64,000 nucleotides of DNA from Diadema setosum. Taxonomy: Eukaryota; Echinodermata; Echinoidea; Diadematoida; Diadematidae. Both the position numbers and the translations under genes were made by a program. The notes below the pieces were generated by a model that saw nothing but the letters and a program-made list of their open reading frames with translations, was not told the origin of the DNA and did not search any database. Shown here piece by piece: positions 49,895-60,547 of this stretch; position 1 is the first letter of the stretch; each line of letters begins with the position of its first letter. The stretch covers positions 9,929,144 to 9,993,143 of the forward strand of contig NC_092706.1 in the NCBI RefSeq assembly GCF_964275005.1, written 5' to 3'.

Positions 49895-50351
49895 TTCCGT
49901 AAACAAGCAAGGGTAACTATGTAATAGTATTGCCCATTTATTACGTTACAATTGTATAGTATTGTGGTAGTGCGCCACCTACGATTGACAAGAGAATCAG
50001 CAAATGAGGGGATGTAGTCATTGCGACACTATCACATCTCTAGATAACACTATTGACATTTGAGCAATTCTTCATGGCACTGAAACCTCTTGCACAGAAC
50101 TGCCATTTGGGCAATCTTTGAGACCCTCACCAGGGACCAAATAATATGTTGGATCAGGGAGAGATAGGATAGAGGATTCCATCATGAGAGTGAGATTTCT
50201 GCAAAAGGCAAAATTCACTTCGAAAAATGTCAGAAGGCCCGCCAAGCACAGGTGTTGTTCAGACAGAACGCAGTGGTACTGGATTCAGATACAGGCAGTA
50301 CATGTTTGTCTGAATAGGATGAAGCCAGTTCCAGCAGATAAAAGTTGCATC

Positions 50352-51071
50352 TTAACCCTAACTAGGTCCGGGGGGGGGGGGGGGCCTCCGAGGTCCCTCC
50401 TCGATGTTGCGCGTGACGTATCGCTAACGTGAAAAGCTATCACCGCGACATTTCATGACTTTTTTCTTTTGAGTCTCCCACATCTTTTGACACCAAATTT
50501 GCGATGTCCGGGCGCGCGGTTCCGAAGTTGCGCATAAATATGTACGTGCATGTCAGACCAAATATTGCTCAAAAACGTGAATTCGTGTACAATTTCAATG
50601 CAAACTGTGCTTACAGGCAAATTTCATCAAACATGATTATTTTGGGGTTTTATTGACCAAAATCAATTAATAACATATTTTCTTGTTCGGAACAATGTCG
50701 TGGACGTGGACAAGTTTCATCGAAAACACAATAAAAAACATAAAGTAAAAAAAAACAATAAAATACTTCAAAGAAATTTTTTCTGATGGAACAATTTTTT
50801 TCTCTTATATTTGCTCAGGACACTAAAAAGAATATTTACACAAAAAATGTGCCCATTTTGAGCTTTATTTGGTGATTTATACCAAATTGTCTGATTTCAT
50901 GCATCCTTATGCATAAATTAGCATAACTGAGCATAAATGAATCATTTTAAAATCTAACTTCGTGGTACTTTAGTTTATATCATAGGCAATGTGTGTGACA
51001 ATTGTGGACGGCCGAGATCTGGAGGATCGACTCTATGATCTACCTAAATAGCCCGGCCTAGTTGGGGTTAA
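50352..51071. mobile_element. TTAA-flanked non-autonomous element, copy 2
   Basis: The same family and orientation as the copy at 45477-46250, with the same interior (tttgacaccaaatttgcgat, gcccattttgagctttattt). The ends are slightly more diverged (CTAGGTCCGG, TAGTTGGGG). About 720 bp. Confidence 0.78.
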
Positions 51072-51674
51072 ACCAAATGCAAATTCTATGGGATTGAACA
51101 CAAGTGCCCTACCCTGTTGTAAGATGAATCATTGCGGTGCAGAACTGATCTGAACCCCAAAAGTTCATGGGTTTTGATGATATAACACCTATTCTCAGTA
51201 GTGCAGTAGTGCAGCAAATGGGACTGATTATCAAACAAAAGTCCATCATGAGTATAATATAGTACAAGTGATGTTGGCAGGCACCAGCTTAGACAAGGCT
51301 CTTGTCCTTTTTTTTTTTTTTTGGTCCGTATCCATCTATGTTGCCCTCCTGTGTTCACTTTCCGCATAAGCCTAGTACAACCATGAAGCTACAAACCAAA
51401 GGAGAAACAGCTCAATAAAACCCTTTGTAGGATGCTCTACACCGCCTCCTCGTACTGATCCCTTGGATTACTCCGTCTCAGTGGGGTGCGCTCATAAATT
51501 CAGTTCGCCGATAACAGGCGTGGTGCATCATGGGTAATATTCTGCTTGTGGTGCTACTGTTGCGCATGCGCATTATCGTGCAGATTGAGCTAGCTTAGCT
51601 TTTTGTTTACGATAGCGACTTTTAATTTTCCCTTGTTAATGTCCAGCTCAATCTCGAGAAAATTGAGAATTCTA

Positions 51675-54058
51675 TGGCGGAAAGCGACCATTTGACGTTT
51701 GAACCACAAGAGTCAGAGATTGGGATATGCGATGGTTTCTGTTATTTTGGGGTTCCTTCGACGGAAAATCTTGTGGTTTGTAATGGACCGAACTGCCCAA
51801 TCGGCTATAATCATCGAGAATGTACAATGTATCTGCCATGGGCATGGGGATACCGGTCACGGAGCAGCGCACGCGAGCACCAGTTTCGGCGGTCACAAGC
51901 CAGTACCCATCGCTCACGATCCCGAAACAAATTGGTTTTGTGAATTCTGCGTTCCGACTGAAAGTCACGAAACATGTAAAAAAAAAAATTATTATTATAC
52001 TACATTTTTAATCTATTGAAGCAACAAGTGTGTTCTAATAATTAAGAAATTTTTGCTTGCCCGATTAGACCAATAATTGTTTTTATTTTTGCTTCAAAAA
52101 CTTGGCCGACTTAACTTGCCTTGGGCAATCGGGCAAGCTAGTGCATATACAATATATAGCACACATCCTTATCTAGTTATGCGCTATTGTGTTTACACAG
52201 CACTCACAATGAATCATGGTAAAGAAATTAATAAACTTGTTTTCTTTCTTTCAGGATTTGGTGCTTTGCCAGAAAGTCGAGAAGAAATACAGTCTCAAGC
52301 AGCCCTCCTCATGAAAGAAACCATAGCCCAACTAGAGTGCGATCCGATTTCTAACGACACAGAGTTCGGAAAGACCGTCATTACCCTTGCCAGCAAAATC
52401 GACTAAACTACGGGAGCATTTGAAGAACAAGCAAAAGTGATTGTGCGTGACATTGTGGACATCATTGCTTCTGCGGAAGACAAGGTGGTGGGACCAATCG
52501 CCAACACATTTATCATGCAGAATTTTCATAGGTATAGAACTGATGGTCAGACAGATATTTTGTTTGAAAGGCTGATACCAACACACTTTGCAGGAGAGGA
52601 GAAAGCAGCCTCATTTTCGCAGCAGTATATTTTGAGGACAGTGTTAGAGAAACTTTTGCGGTTCTGCCACAAGGTCGAGACTACTGAACAAGAGCCCTCA
52701 TTGTCCACCCATGACGAGCAAGTTGTTCGTTATGTTTCTGGATACGTTCCATATGCACTAATCAAGCGCTATGGAAAGATGACCTCGGAAGAATCCGAAA
52801 TGATGGTGAAATTCTTGAATGGATGGAAGAAAAATGATGCCGACACGACTGAGGCAGACTCTTTTCTCGAACACACAAAGGTGTGGGTGACAATTCAGAA
52901 CCGTGGAGGTTTATTCCTTGTGAATGACAAAGTGAATGTGCTCTTTCGTTGCATGGAAATTGTTACCAGGAGAAACGTAAATGTACAGGAACTCCACAAC
53001 TCGCATGTGACAGTGAAGGATGCCATTATGAAAAGTGTGTATGGCAGTTATCATGTGCAGAACCTCTGGCATGGATTTCTTTATCAGTTGTAATTACGGA
53101 GGAGCGATTCACAGCTTTAGAGGGGGAAAGTGGACTCTTTGGCCAGTGCACTGGACAAAAGTATCCAGAAGCTGTCGGAGGCCATGAAAAGTATTGAAAT
53201 CCGAGGCAATCAGCAAATTCCGAGTGAAAGTGCAGCGGACTAGGTCAAGGAGGAAGCACCACACCAGGCACAGGCTGGCACACCTGTCCCTTGGCCCCAG
53301 CAGCTGGCTCGTGGGTCGCCGTCAGCAGGAGCGTCCACCCCAAGCATCACTGATGAGCAAGCTGATTTCGCGGCCATCCGCGACTCATACAAGAGGGTTA
53401 AGTTGCCATCAAATTTATGAAATTCATGAAGTGTTGTTTAATAAATTGTTACATCTTGGAAGCTACGTATGTTGAGAATGCTGTTCTGCCGCCATTATCC
53501 TGCGAAAGCAAGGAGGCTCTCAACAAGCTCAACATCCTCCTAGATACTTCTCATGCTGCCAGAAAGAAATTGGTACGGAAAATAACTAAAAGCTGTTGGG
53601 GAATATTCCTTGTTTAGAAGTTGAATTCTCTCATCCAAAATTCATTCGATGCAACTTATTATGCTACTAAGTAATTTTGAATATGACGTGTGCTGTGAAT
53701 CCAGAATTCAACATAAGACTACGACTGGAGGTACGGACTGAATTATGGTCCAGCAGATAACAACTCAATAATTTGTGGTGCTCATATCTAAACTGTATGT
53801 ATACATGTACGCTATTGTAGCTGATCAGTTCTCCTTATTTAGGGATGTGGTCTTTTCACCTCTGTTTTAGACACGCATCATCTCGTTGGTGGGACCGGGT
53901 ACACAGTGTGCGGCAACACTCTAAAGAAGACTGTGAGCCATGAGGTCAGCAAGACCTTCAACCTCATGGGCACAAAAGGAAAATATTCCTTTGCAGAATT
54001 ACGAAATCTGCATGCTGTAATCATCAAAAAGTCCATGTTCTTTTCACAGAGGGTTTAA
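51675..54058 (+). pseudogene. Decayed PHD-finger gene of a probable repetitive family
   Basis: An ATG in good context at 51675 opens a frame with a C-x3-C, C-x4-C, H-x2-C spacing (CDGFC, CNGPNC, YNHREC), like the first six ligands of a PHD finger. The matching last pair (WFCEFC, near 51935) lies in another frame. A long conserved-looking region follows (about 52260-53093): SREEIQSQAALLMKETIAQL, then VVRYVSGYVPYALIKRYGK. Further downstream are DEQADFAAIRDSYKRVKLPS, LSCESKEALNKLNILLDTSH and LKKTVSHEVSKTFNLMGTKG, the last resembling DUF4806-type C-termini. The reading is interrupted at least three times, so it is probably not a working gene, although unrecognised introns could explain part of this. 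The Y-[VA]-S-G-Y motif recalls transposase C-termini, which is an inference only. Confidence 0.5.
52055..52139. repeat. Small inverted repeat inside the PHD-gene relic
   Basis: The arms gcttgcccgatt and aatcgggcaagc face each other across about 60 bp. The unit lies in an apparent intron between the zinc-finger part and the next open stretch. It is either a tiny foldback element or a chance hairpin. Confidence 0.4.
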
Positions 54059-54689
54059 TTTCATAATCATTTTGCAATTAGCATATTCAACTATGTTTTC
54101 CTCTTTGTTGGGGAGCTAATAAATTTAGTGCTGAAACCGTATCATACCGATATGGCATTGTCTATTTTTAGACACACAGAGAGAGAAATAAAATTGTTAC
54201 AAGTGCTGACAATGACATTATAAATCATGACCCCCCATGTGTAAAAGAAATTCAGGATGATTAGTTTTGAAATCCTACAAGAACATTTTAATGCCTTAGC
54301 CACATTAGTGCGCGAGAAGCAGTGTGTTATTATGTTAATTGTTTGCCATCTTATTTAAACATTTATCAATTGTGGTTTATTAGATAACTTTATTAAACAT
54401 GTGATGTCAAGAAAGACTCAACGAGAGTTTGGACGAAGTTACAACGGATGAAGGTCTATTCCCCAGGAGAAACAGAGTAGATCTCAAAAAGACAGCGGAA
54501 CTACCACCAAATGTTGGACAAGAAAAAACCAGAAAATACAGAAAACAGTCTCCCACAAAGTGCAACCAGGGTTATGCGAATGAGAGTGAGAGAAAAGAGG
54601 TGCATTATCCTCCAAGCATTGTTGTGACTAAACACCGAGGTCACACGCAAGAAGAAAACACCATGGAAAACAAAGTCCTCAAACAGAAA

Positions 54690-55584
54690 AGACAGACATG
54701 AGCGATATTCAGTCTTTTCCAAGGACCAGATATGGCAGAGTGAGCACACTACCCATAAGACTTGGGGATTACATTGAAAAGTGAGATGACTGAAAAAGAA
54801 AAAGAAAAGAAGGTAAAAATATAGAAATAAAGATGAAATTCATGTCTGGGGATGTTTGCCTTTGGTTTTCATTCTTCTCTTGTGTGTCCGAGAAGAGGGA
54901 CCTGTAACATTTGGGGGCTTGTCCGGGAACAGATATGAAAGGAACCAGGTAAATTGGTTGGGTTTGGCAAGGAAATGTCAAAACATTTGGTCCTCGTTGT
55001 CATGGTCGTACACAGTGTGACGGCTTTCTTTACCATGCATCATTAGAGCATTATGCATGCTGCATAGGCTGCATATTGGTATTGTACTGTACGTGAATGA
55101 ACATGTGACTACATGGAGTAAGCGGTTTGTTGGGTGATCAATAAATCTGCTCGATTGCGGGAGGAATTTGTGCTGATTCATACCTGTGTTTCTGTATTAA
55201 ATGTGTGCAGGGATTGGCTGAGGATAAGCCAGATGGTCTGGTAGTGTATTACTAGGAATGTTAGTGCTCTGATTAGTGTCTGCAATTGGTTGTGCTTACT
55301 TGCATGATCATCGAGGGTGATGAATTTTCAATCAGAGAATTTATAAGTGAAATACCAGCGATTACGCGCTTTATGCGCAAGTCAAAAATTTTGCATAGTT
55401 TCATGGAATTTCTGGTGGAGGAGGAAATTTTGCCTCCTGATGCAGCTATTACAGGAAGTCTGCATGACTCCTCCTAGATCTAAGTCCCCTGATATCGATT
55501 GTCACGCTAGAGACTGTAGGCCTACTGTGTCCGATAATGAAGTCAGGATTTGAGAGCTATAGTTGGAAAGGGCCAGAATAGACC

Positions 55585-55618
<34 letters not shown>

Positions 55619-56565
55619 CCAACTGCTGTACCACAACCAGACCAAACCTATTGCTTCTGTACAGACTACAGAAAGGTTAACTCTTGTACAAAGACTGACT
55701 CATTCCAATCCCATGTACGGTATCATTGATTGCATTGATAGGATAGGTAAGGCAAGGTATGTGCATAAATTTGATCTCCTCAAAGGATACTGGAAAATTC
55801 CTTTGATGCCAAGGGCAAAAGAGATCTCAGCATTTGCTATGCCACTTCTGTAAGGACTTAATCAGTACACAGTCATGCCATTCAGCATGAAGAATGCACC
55901 TGTGACATTCCAAAGACTTCCAAATAGTCTTATTTGAGACCTTGATGGCTGTGAATCATACATAGATGACATAGTTGTGTACAGTGAGAAGTGGGAGGTT
56001 CATGTGCAGAGGATTCGAGCATTGTTCATATTATTCACTTGCTAAAAGAGACTGACTTGCTGTCGACAACAAACTCCCATCACCGGCTGAAGTCCTGTAC
56101 TGGAGGAAAGCTTATGGAAAATCCTCCCAATGAGAGACACTCAGTCAAGTGCCAAGTAATGATGAAATCGAACAGATGCTCAGTGAAAGGCAAGGCAAGC
56201 AATAAAGGACAACCATGACCACCACAGTACTATCTGAGAATTGCCAGACCTCAAAATAGGTCAAAGGTCAAGTCTGAGGGACAGCAGGTCTGGACTACGG
56301 ACATCAGTAGTCGTCAAAGGTGTCTGTGCTAAGCCGCACTCTTAAATTATCCAGACCCTGAATGGCCACACTCTGAGGAGAAATCAATCGCTCTGAGAGA
56401 CCTCAGTAGGCCTACCCCCAAAAGGCGAGTTCACTTTGCACCCATCCCTGACGCCATTCCACCCAGAACAACCAAACATCCCAGCACACCTGGCCCACCG
56501 AGTATGTATTGAACTAGGAGTGGCCATTCAATCAGACCACCCAAAGTGATTGAAGAGTGAGTTTT
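54690..56565 (+). mobile_element. Ty3/Gypsy-type LTR retroelement fossil
   Basis: Parts seen: a polyprotein-tail-like segment (RTRYGRVSTLPIRLGDYIEK, about 54720-54783), a purine-rich tract, a short LTR-like stretch ending CA at 54909, a primer-binding-site match at 54912-54929, and a reverse transcriptase fragment (about 55690-56000) with KFDLLKGYWKIPLMPRAKEI and SYIDDIVVYS. A second polyprotein tail with TRSGHSIRPPKVIEE lies near 56520-56562. It is clearly broken, with several interruptions and most of the coding region missing, so it is old. Because a tail lies upstream of the LTR and another lies at the end, two related copies may have been joined. Confidence 0.75.
54912..54929 (+). other. 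Primer-binding-site relic resembling the tRNA-Pro type
   Basis: TGGGGGCTTGTCCGGGAA follows an LTR-like end (CA) by two bases. The classical tRNA-Pro primer site of gammaretroviruses, recalled from memory, is TGGGGGCTCGTCCGGGAT, so 16 of 18 positions agree. It marks the junction between the fossil LTR and its leader. Confidence 0.6.
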
Positions 56566-57030
56566 TTACTCCTGATTGTATATGCTCCTAAGGATTTTTT
56601 TTAATATTGAAGGTACAATATAGCTTTAATACTCTCTAAAAGGAGGCTAGAACTATAAATGATTGCCTGCGGTTAATAAAAAAAAAAGATATCAAGTTAC
56701 CTTGTACAACAAGTACATACATGTTGAACTCAGAAGTTGAACTATTCTTCAATGTTAAATTCAAATTTGAACAATGCATTTTTCTTTTTGATAGGGAATC
56801 GGATTGTTATGGAATCACCATACTCCTTAAAAGCAAATATGCCTGTTGTGTGAAACGCACTATTAAGAGCCCACATGTTGGTTAATTAATATTCCTGTGT
56901 TTAAGTTTTGACATAAATTTTTGTACACAATTATTAATAGTAAAAAGGTCAAGGGAGAGATAAAAATATAAGCAAGCATTGCTCCTGTGAGTAAAAGGGT
57001 TAAAGAATATGCTAAACAATAATCAATGTA

Positions 57031-59811
57031 TCATACAGACAATTTCTGTGCAGAATAGATGACAATTCCTCTTGCTTCATCCTGGAGAACCTCCACCAAG
57101 CGGAAGTTCTTCCGTACCATCTGCAGGAAGCGCTTGTCGCGTTCATAGCGGATACGGCAGGAGAACAGAATGAGGCTCTCCTCCCGAGACAGGTGGAGGA
57201 AGGTTCTGAGCAAATCGGGAAAAGTGTCCTCCATGTATACGATGTCGGCTCCGAGGATGAGGTCATAGGTCGCGGAAAATTCTTCCAGATTCTTGCCCCA
57301 TGTCAGCGCTCTGACTGCAGGTCCTGACGAGGCATTCAGTGATGATGGTGATGACGATGAGGAGGTTGTCCTTTCAGGTGATGGTGGAAAGTTGAGCTTG
57401 ACATTCTCTTTGAGAGGATCCAAGGCATCATCCCGATCAGTTACGGTGACTTCTCCTAGAAACAGGTACAGTGTGTATCGATGGAAGAGTAAAACACAAT
57501 GTGGAAGTCTTTTGACTTTGATATAATGCTTTTTAACAATCAGTGTACAACAAGAAACTTGATCATTGGCTATTAAAGGACAAAGAGTGAAACAAATAGT
57601 AGTTTCTCACTGAAGGAAAATCAGTCTTGTTTGGTCATTTTATCCGAGTAAGATTCAAAATTTATGTGTATATCACATGTACACATGTATTCACATTTAA
57701 CATTATAGCAAAAGAATAACATGATGATTAGTCATTTGTAAGATTCATTTCTATACATGAATAGCCGAGACATGAAACTGCAAAATATTACCCCTTGACT
57801 TTTCAATGAAGCAACTGCTGAAAAGAAAACACAAATGCCAGCAGAAAAGTGCAGTCTGACCCATTTATGCAATGTACGTGTATCATGAAACATATTGGTC
57901 ACGCAAAGCGAGAGGAACTAACGAAAAAGAAGTTGCCATATCCCTATGTATATTGTGACAACGTTGTGTAAATTCAGAGCTGTACAAAATACATTGTAGT
58001 AGGTGTCTCATCATGCAATGTGAGCTTGGAGAACGTCAATTTTCTTATTCATTAGCCACTCATGAAGTAATAGGTTTATACTTCATTCTTGAGGAAGTGT
58101 GTACAAAGTAGGTATGCGAGACTTCTTCCTTTGTTTGTTTGTCTGTTTGTTTGTCTTTTTCTTCTTCTTCTTTTTTTTTTTTTTGGGGGGGGGGGTTACC
58201 AGAAAAACACACAAACATACACACAGAGATGTTAGAATACACTGTATATTTCAAAGAGTAAAAGTGTGTGTTTGTGTGTAGCATGTGGGTGTCAATCTAT
58301 CTTGATGACAATGAAAGGGGAAGAGAAAGAAAAGAATATCCAAACACTGTAATTACCATTTAATGCAGTTGCCACCATGCCAACTAAACCAGTTCCAGCC
58401 CCAAGTTCAATGACACGCTTTCCCTGTAGAATGAGATCCCCTGTCTTGCACTGGCTTTCCAGGTATTCACAAAGGACAAGTGCCTTCACACATAGTGTGT
58501 GAGCAAAAATGGGGAAGGAGATGATTATGTAAGAGGTACGATAAGATATGATCAGTATCAAAATGAAGGTAACTTGATTTTTTTCAAAGCATTCATATAA
58601 TTGTGGTTACATACAAATGGCTTTACTCAGCTCTTGTGAGTTCTAATAAATTTCTGTCAATATTTTCTTTTATATCTTAACTTGTGTATCTTCTATGCAG
58701 AGTTTTATCCCTATTTCTTGTACAGAGTGTGGAATCGGTACAACAAATTCCGATCCCTCTTTGATTTCATATTAATCATAACACATGAAATAGAAATCTA
58801 GATTTTCTAGTCTTTGAGGGAACCACTCAGAAGAAACTACATTCTAAAAGTCATGACACAGTCACTTCAAAATACCGGTAGCCATTTTTTTTTTTTTTTT
58901 TTTTTTTCATTTGGGCCTGATGTTGCCATCATATGATGAGAAGTGGCCCTAGATTACCAAATTGTAAACCATAATCAGAATAACTTTAAATAAACTGTAA
59001 GCCTTGATACAAAATACACAGCTAAATAATTTCTTACAGCTGCAGTTGCCAAAGAGTGTGTTAATTGAATATTGGAGACCATTTGGGGAAGAATTCCAGA
59101 CAGCTCCTCGGGGACAGTCTCGAGACACTGCACACACACACACACACATATTTTTATTTATTTATTTATTTTTTTTTTTTACTCTAGATCTACAAATGTA
59201 TGGCACATTTTAAGTGCTTTGAAGAACGAGTCTAGTGGTTTACAGTTGTGTGGAACATGACATCATCATAGTTTTAATATATTCTGTTATTAAGTGAAGT
59301 CTCAATTTAAGATTTCTTTGAGAATTTCATATTGATACAAATGCTTGTCTAGAAAGGAGAAATTCTTCTTCTTTTTTTTTTTTTAAAGAATAGGCATACA
59401 GTGATACACCCTTTTGCTGGTCCCGGTTTGTAATTAATACATTGATGACCAAGACAATACACCAGTATAAAAAAGAATTATCACTAGAGTTCCATATGTA
59501 CCCCCCGCTAAAATTAGCTGAAAAGGTAGATTTAAGGGTTTTTAAAATACTAGAATGACTTAGCACTTTAGTTTGCTAAGAAAGTTAGAGGCACCTACTG
59601 AGTCCCAAACAACTGCTGCCACGCCAAAATCGGCCCAGTTTTGTCGAATAGTAAAGTCTCTATTCGCAAAATTAAACGTTCTAGAAGAGAGACGAAATGG
59701 CTGGAGAAAAGTGGGGTTGTAGAGCACCAATGAATTCGACGCTGCAGGCCTCTGCTCACATTTCATTGAGCAGTCTTTATCGGTTGTACTTGCAGTGCAC
59801 ACGTCATCCAT
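57031..59811 (-). CDS. METTL21A: METTL21A-type protein-lysine methyltransferase
   Basis: In vertebrates METTL21A trimethylates a lysine of Hsp70-family chaperones using S-adenosylmethionine. Three minus-strand exons: 59811-59599, 58483-58357 and 57455-57031, with GT/AG introns and agreeing phases, about 254 residues (human 218). Exon 1 encodes TFNFANRDFTIRQNWADFG and VAAVVWDS. Exon 2 holds the SAM-binding motif I, VIELGAGTGLVG (97-103 core). Exon 3 holds EVTVTDRDDALDPLKENV, LTWGKNLEEF, the acidic/catalytic-face motif DLILGADIVYMEDTF and CRIRYERDKRFLQM, closely matching human. A Ser-rich insert (about 139-158) is longer than the human loop. The chosen ATG (59809-59811) has A at -3 and G at +4. 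The frame stays open upstream to another ATG at 60048, which would add a hydrophobic N-terminus, so the start is uncertain. The catalytic core is complete. Confidence 0.93.
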
Positions 59812-60048
59812 GCTGCAGCTGCAGTAACCTCTTGCCGCAGTCGATGTCCCCGCCGCACCCTCCGGCTTGCTTCCCGTCTGGTCGCCCGTTATTGTGTCCT
59901 TCTCTGCATGCTGCTGCTGATGCGACGGCTGCTTAGCGAATTCCTTACCAGAGTCACCACAAACTGAGGTGTCGCAAATTCTGGAGGTACACTTCGGCAC
60001 TACTAGACAAACTTGGAGAATTACAAAAAATACCGGTGATGATTTCAT

Positions 60049-60547
60049 TTGGCTGTTTATCTCTGGAGCATAATTAATTAAAAACTCTAACGTTAACCAG
60101 TTGTCGATCAGCAACTGTCTGGCTCATTCGTGCATTCCTCTTTTAGAATAACCAGATTATACAGCACGCCAACAACGGCCATGCGCATGCAATGCAAGCT
60201 CACAGAAGTCACCTGTTATTTTTCACGGTCACATGGCACGTTTCTGCAATCGCGATAACACGATAACTCGCATGGAATGATCGAACAATACGCCACCATG
60301 ACAACTCCCCTAAACCTAAACAACCTCGATGGCCCGGCGCTCTCGCAGTTATCGCGGATTGGCTACGTTGTCAGCTGCATAGTTGTATTGATTACCCACG
60401 CCACGTAAATCGTGTTGTTAGTTGAATTCTATGATAGAGCCATTCTAGTGCGACTATCTGTTCATCGTGCATGTGAAATCTTGTAGGTTACTACCGAGTT
60501 ATTCACCTTACATTTTATGTTTCGGAGGTACGATAGTAGTGAGAAAC
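60049..60547. promoter_or_regulatory. Probable bidirectional promoter of METTL21A and C7orf57
   Basis: The two genes start head to head less than about 740 bp apart. The stretch contains more CpG than its surroundings (for example around 60240-60420, cgcgataacacg and tcgcagttatcgcgg) and no obvious TATA box. Divergent short-spaced pairs of this kind often share a promoter. Only the gene order and base composition are seen here. Confidence 0.4.

Larger units (their letters stand above)
48110..50351. other. Intergenic, no gene seen
   Basis: Apart from GT runs and one small MITE, I see no coding exon or RNA gene between the TTAA elements. Confidence 0.5.

Noticed and set aside
55563-55620. (GA)n-encoded Glu/Arg repeat as a domain
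   Set aside because: Simple repeat inside the retroelement fossil.
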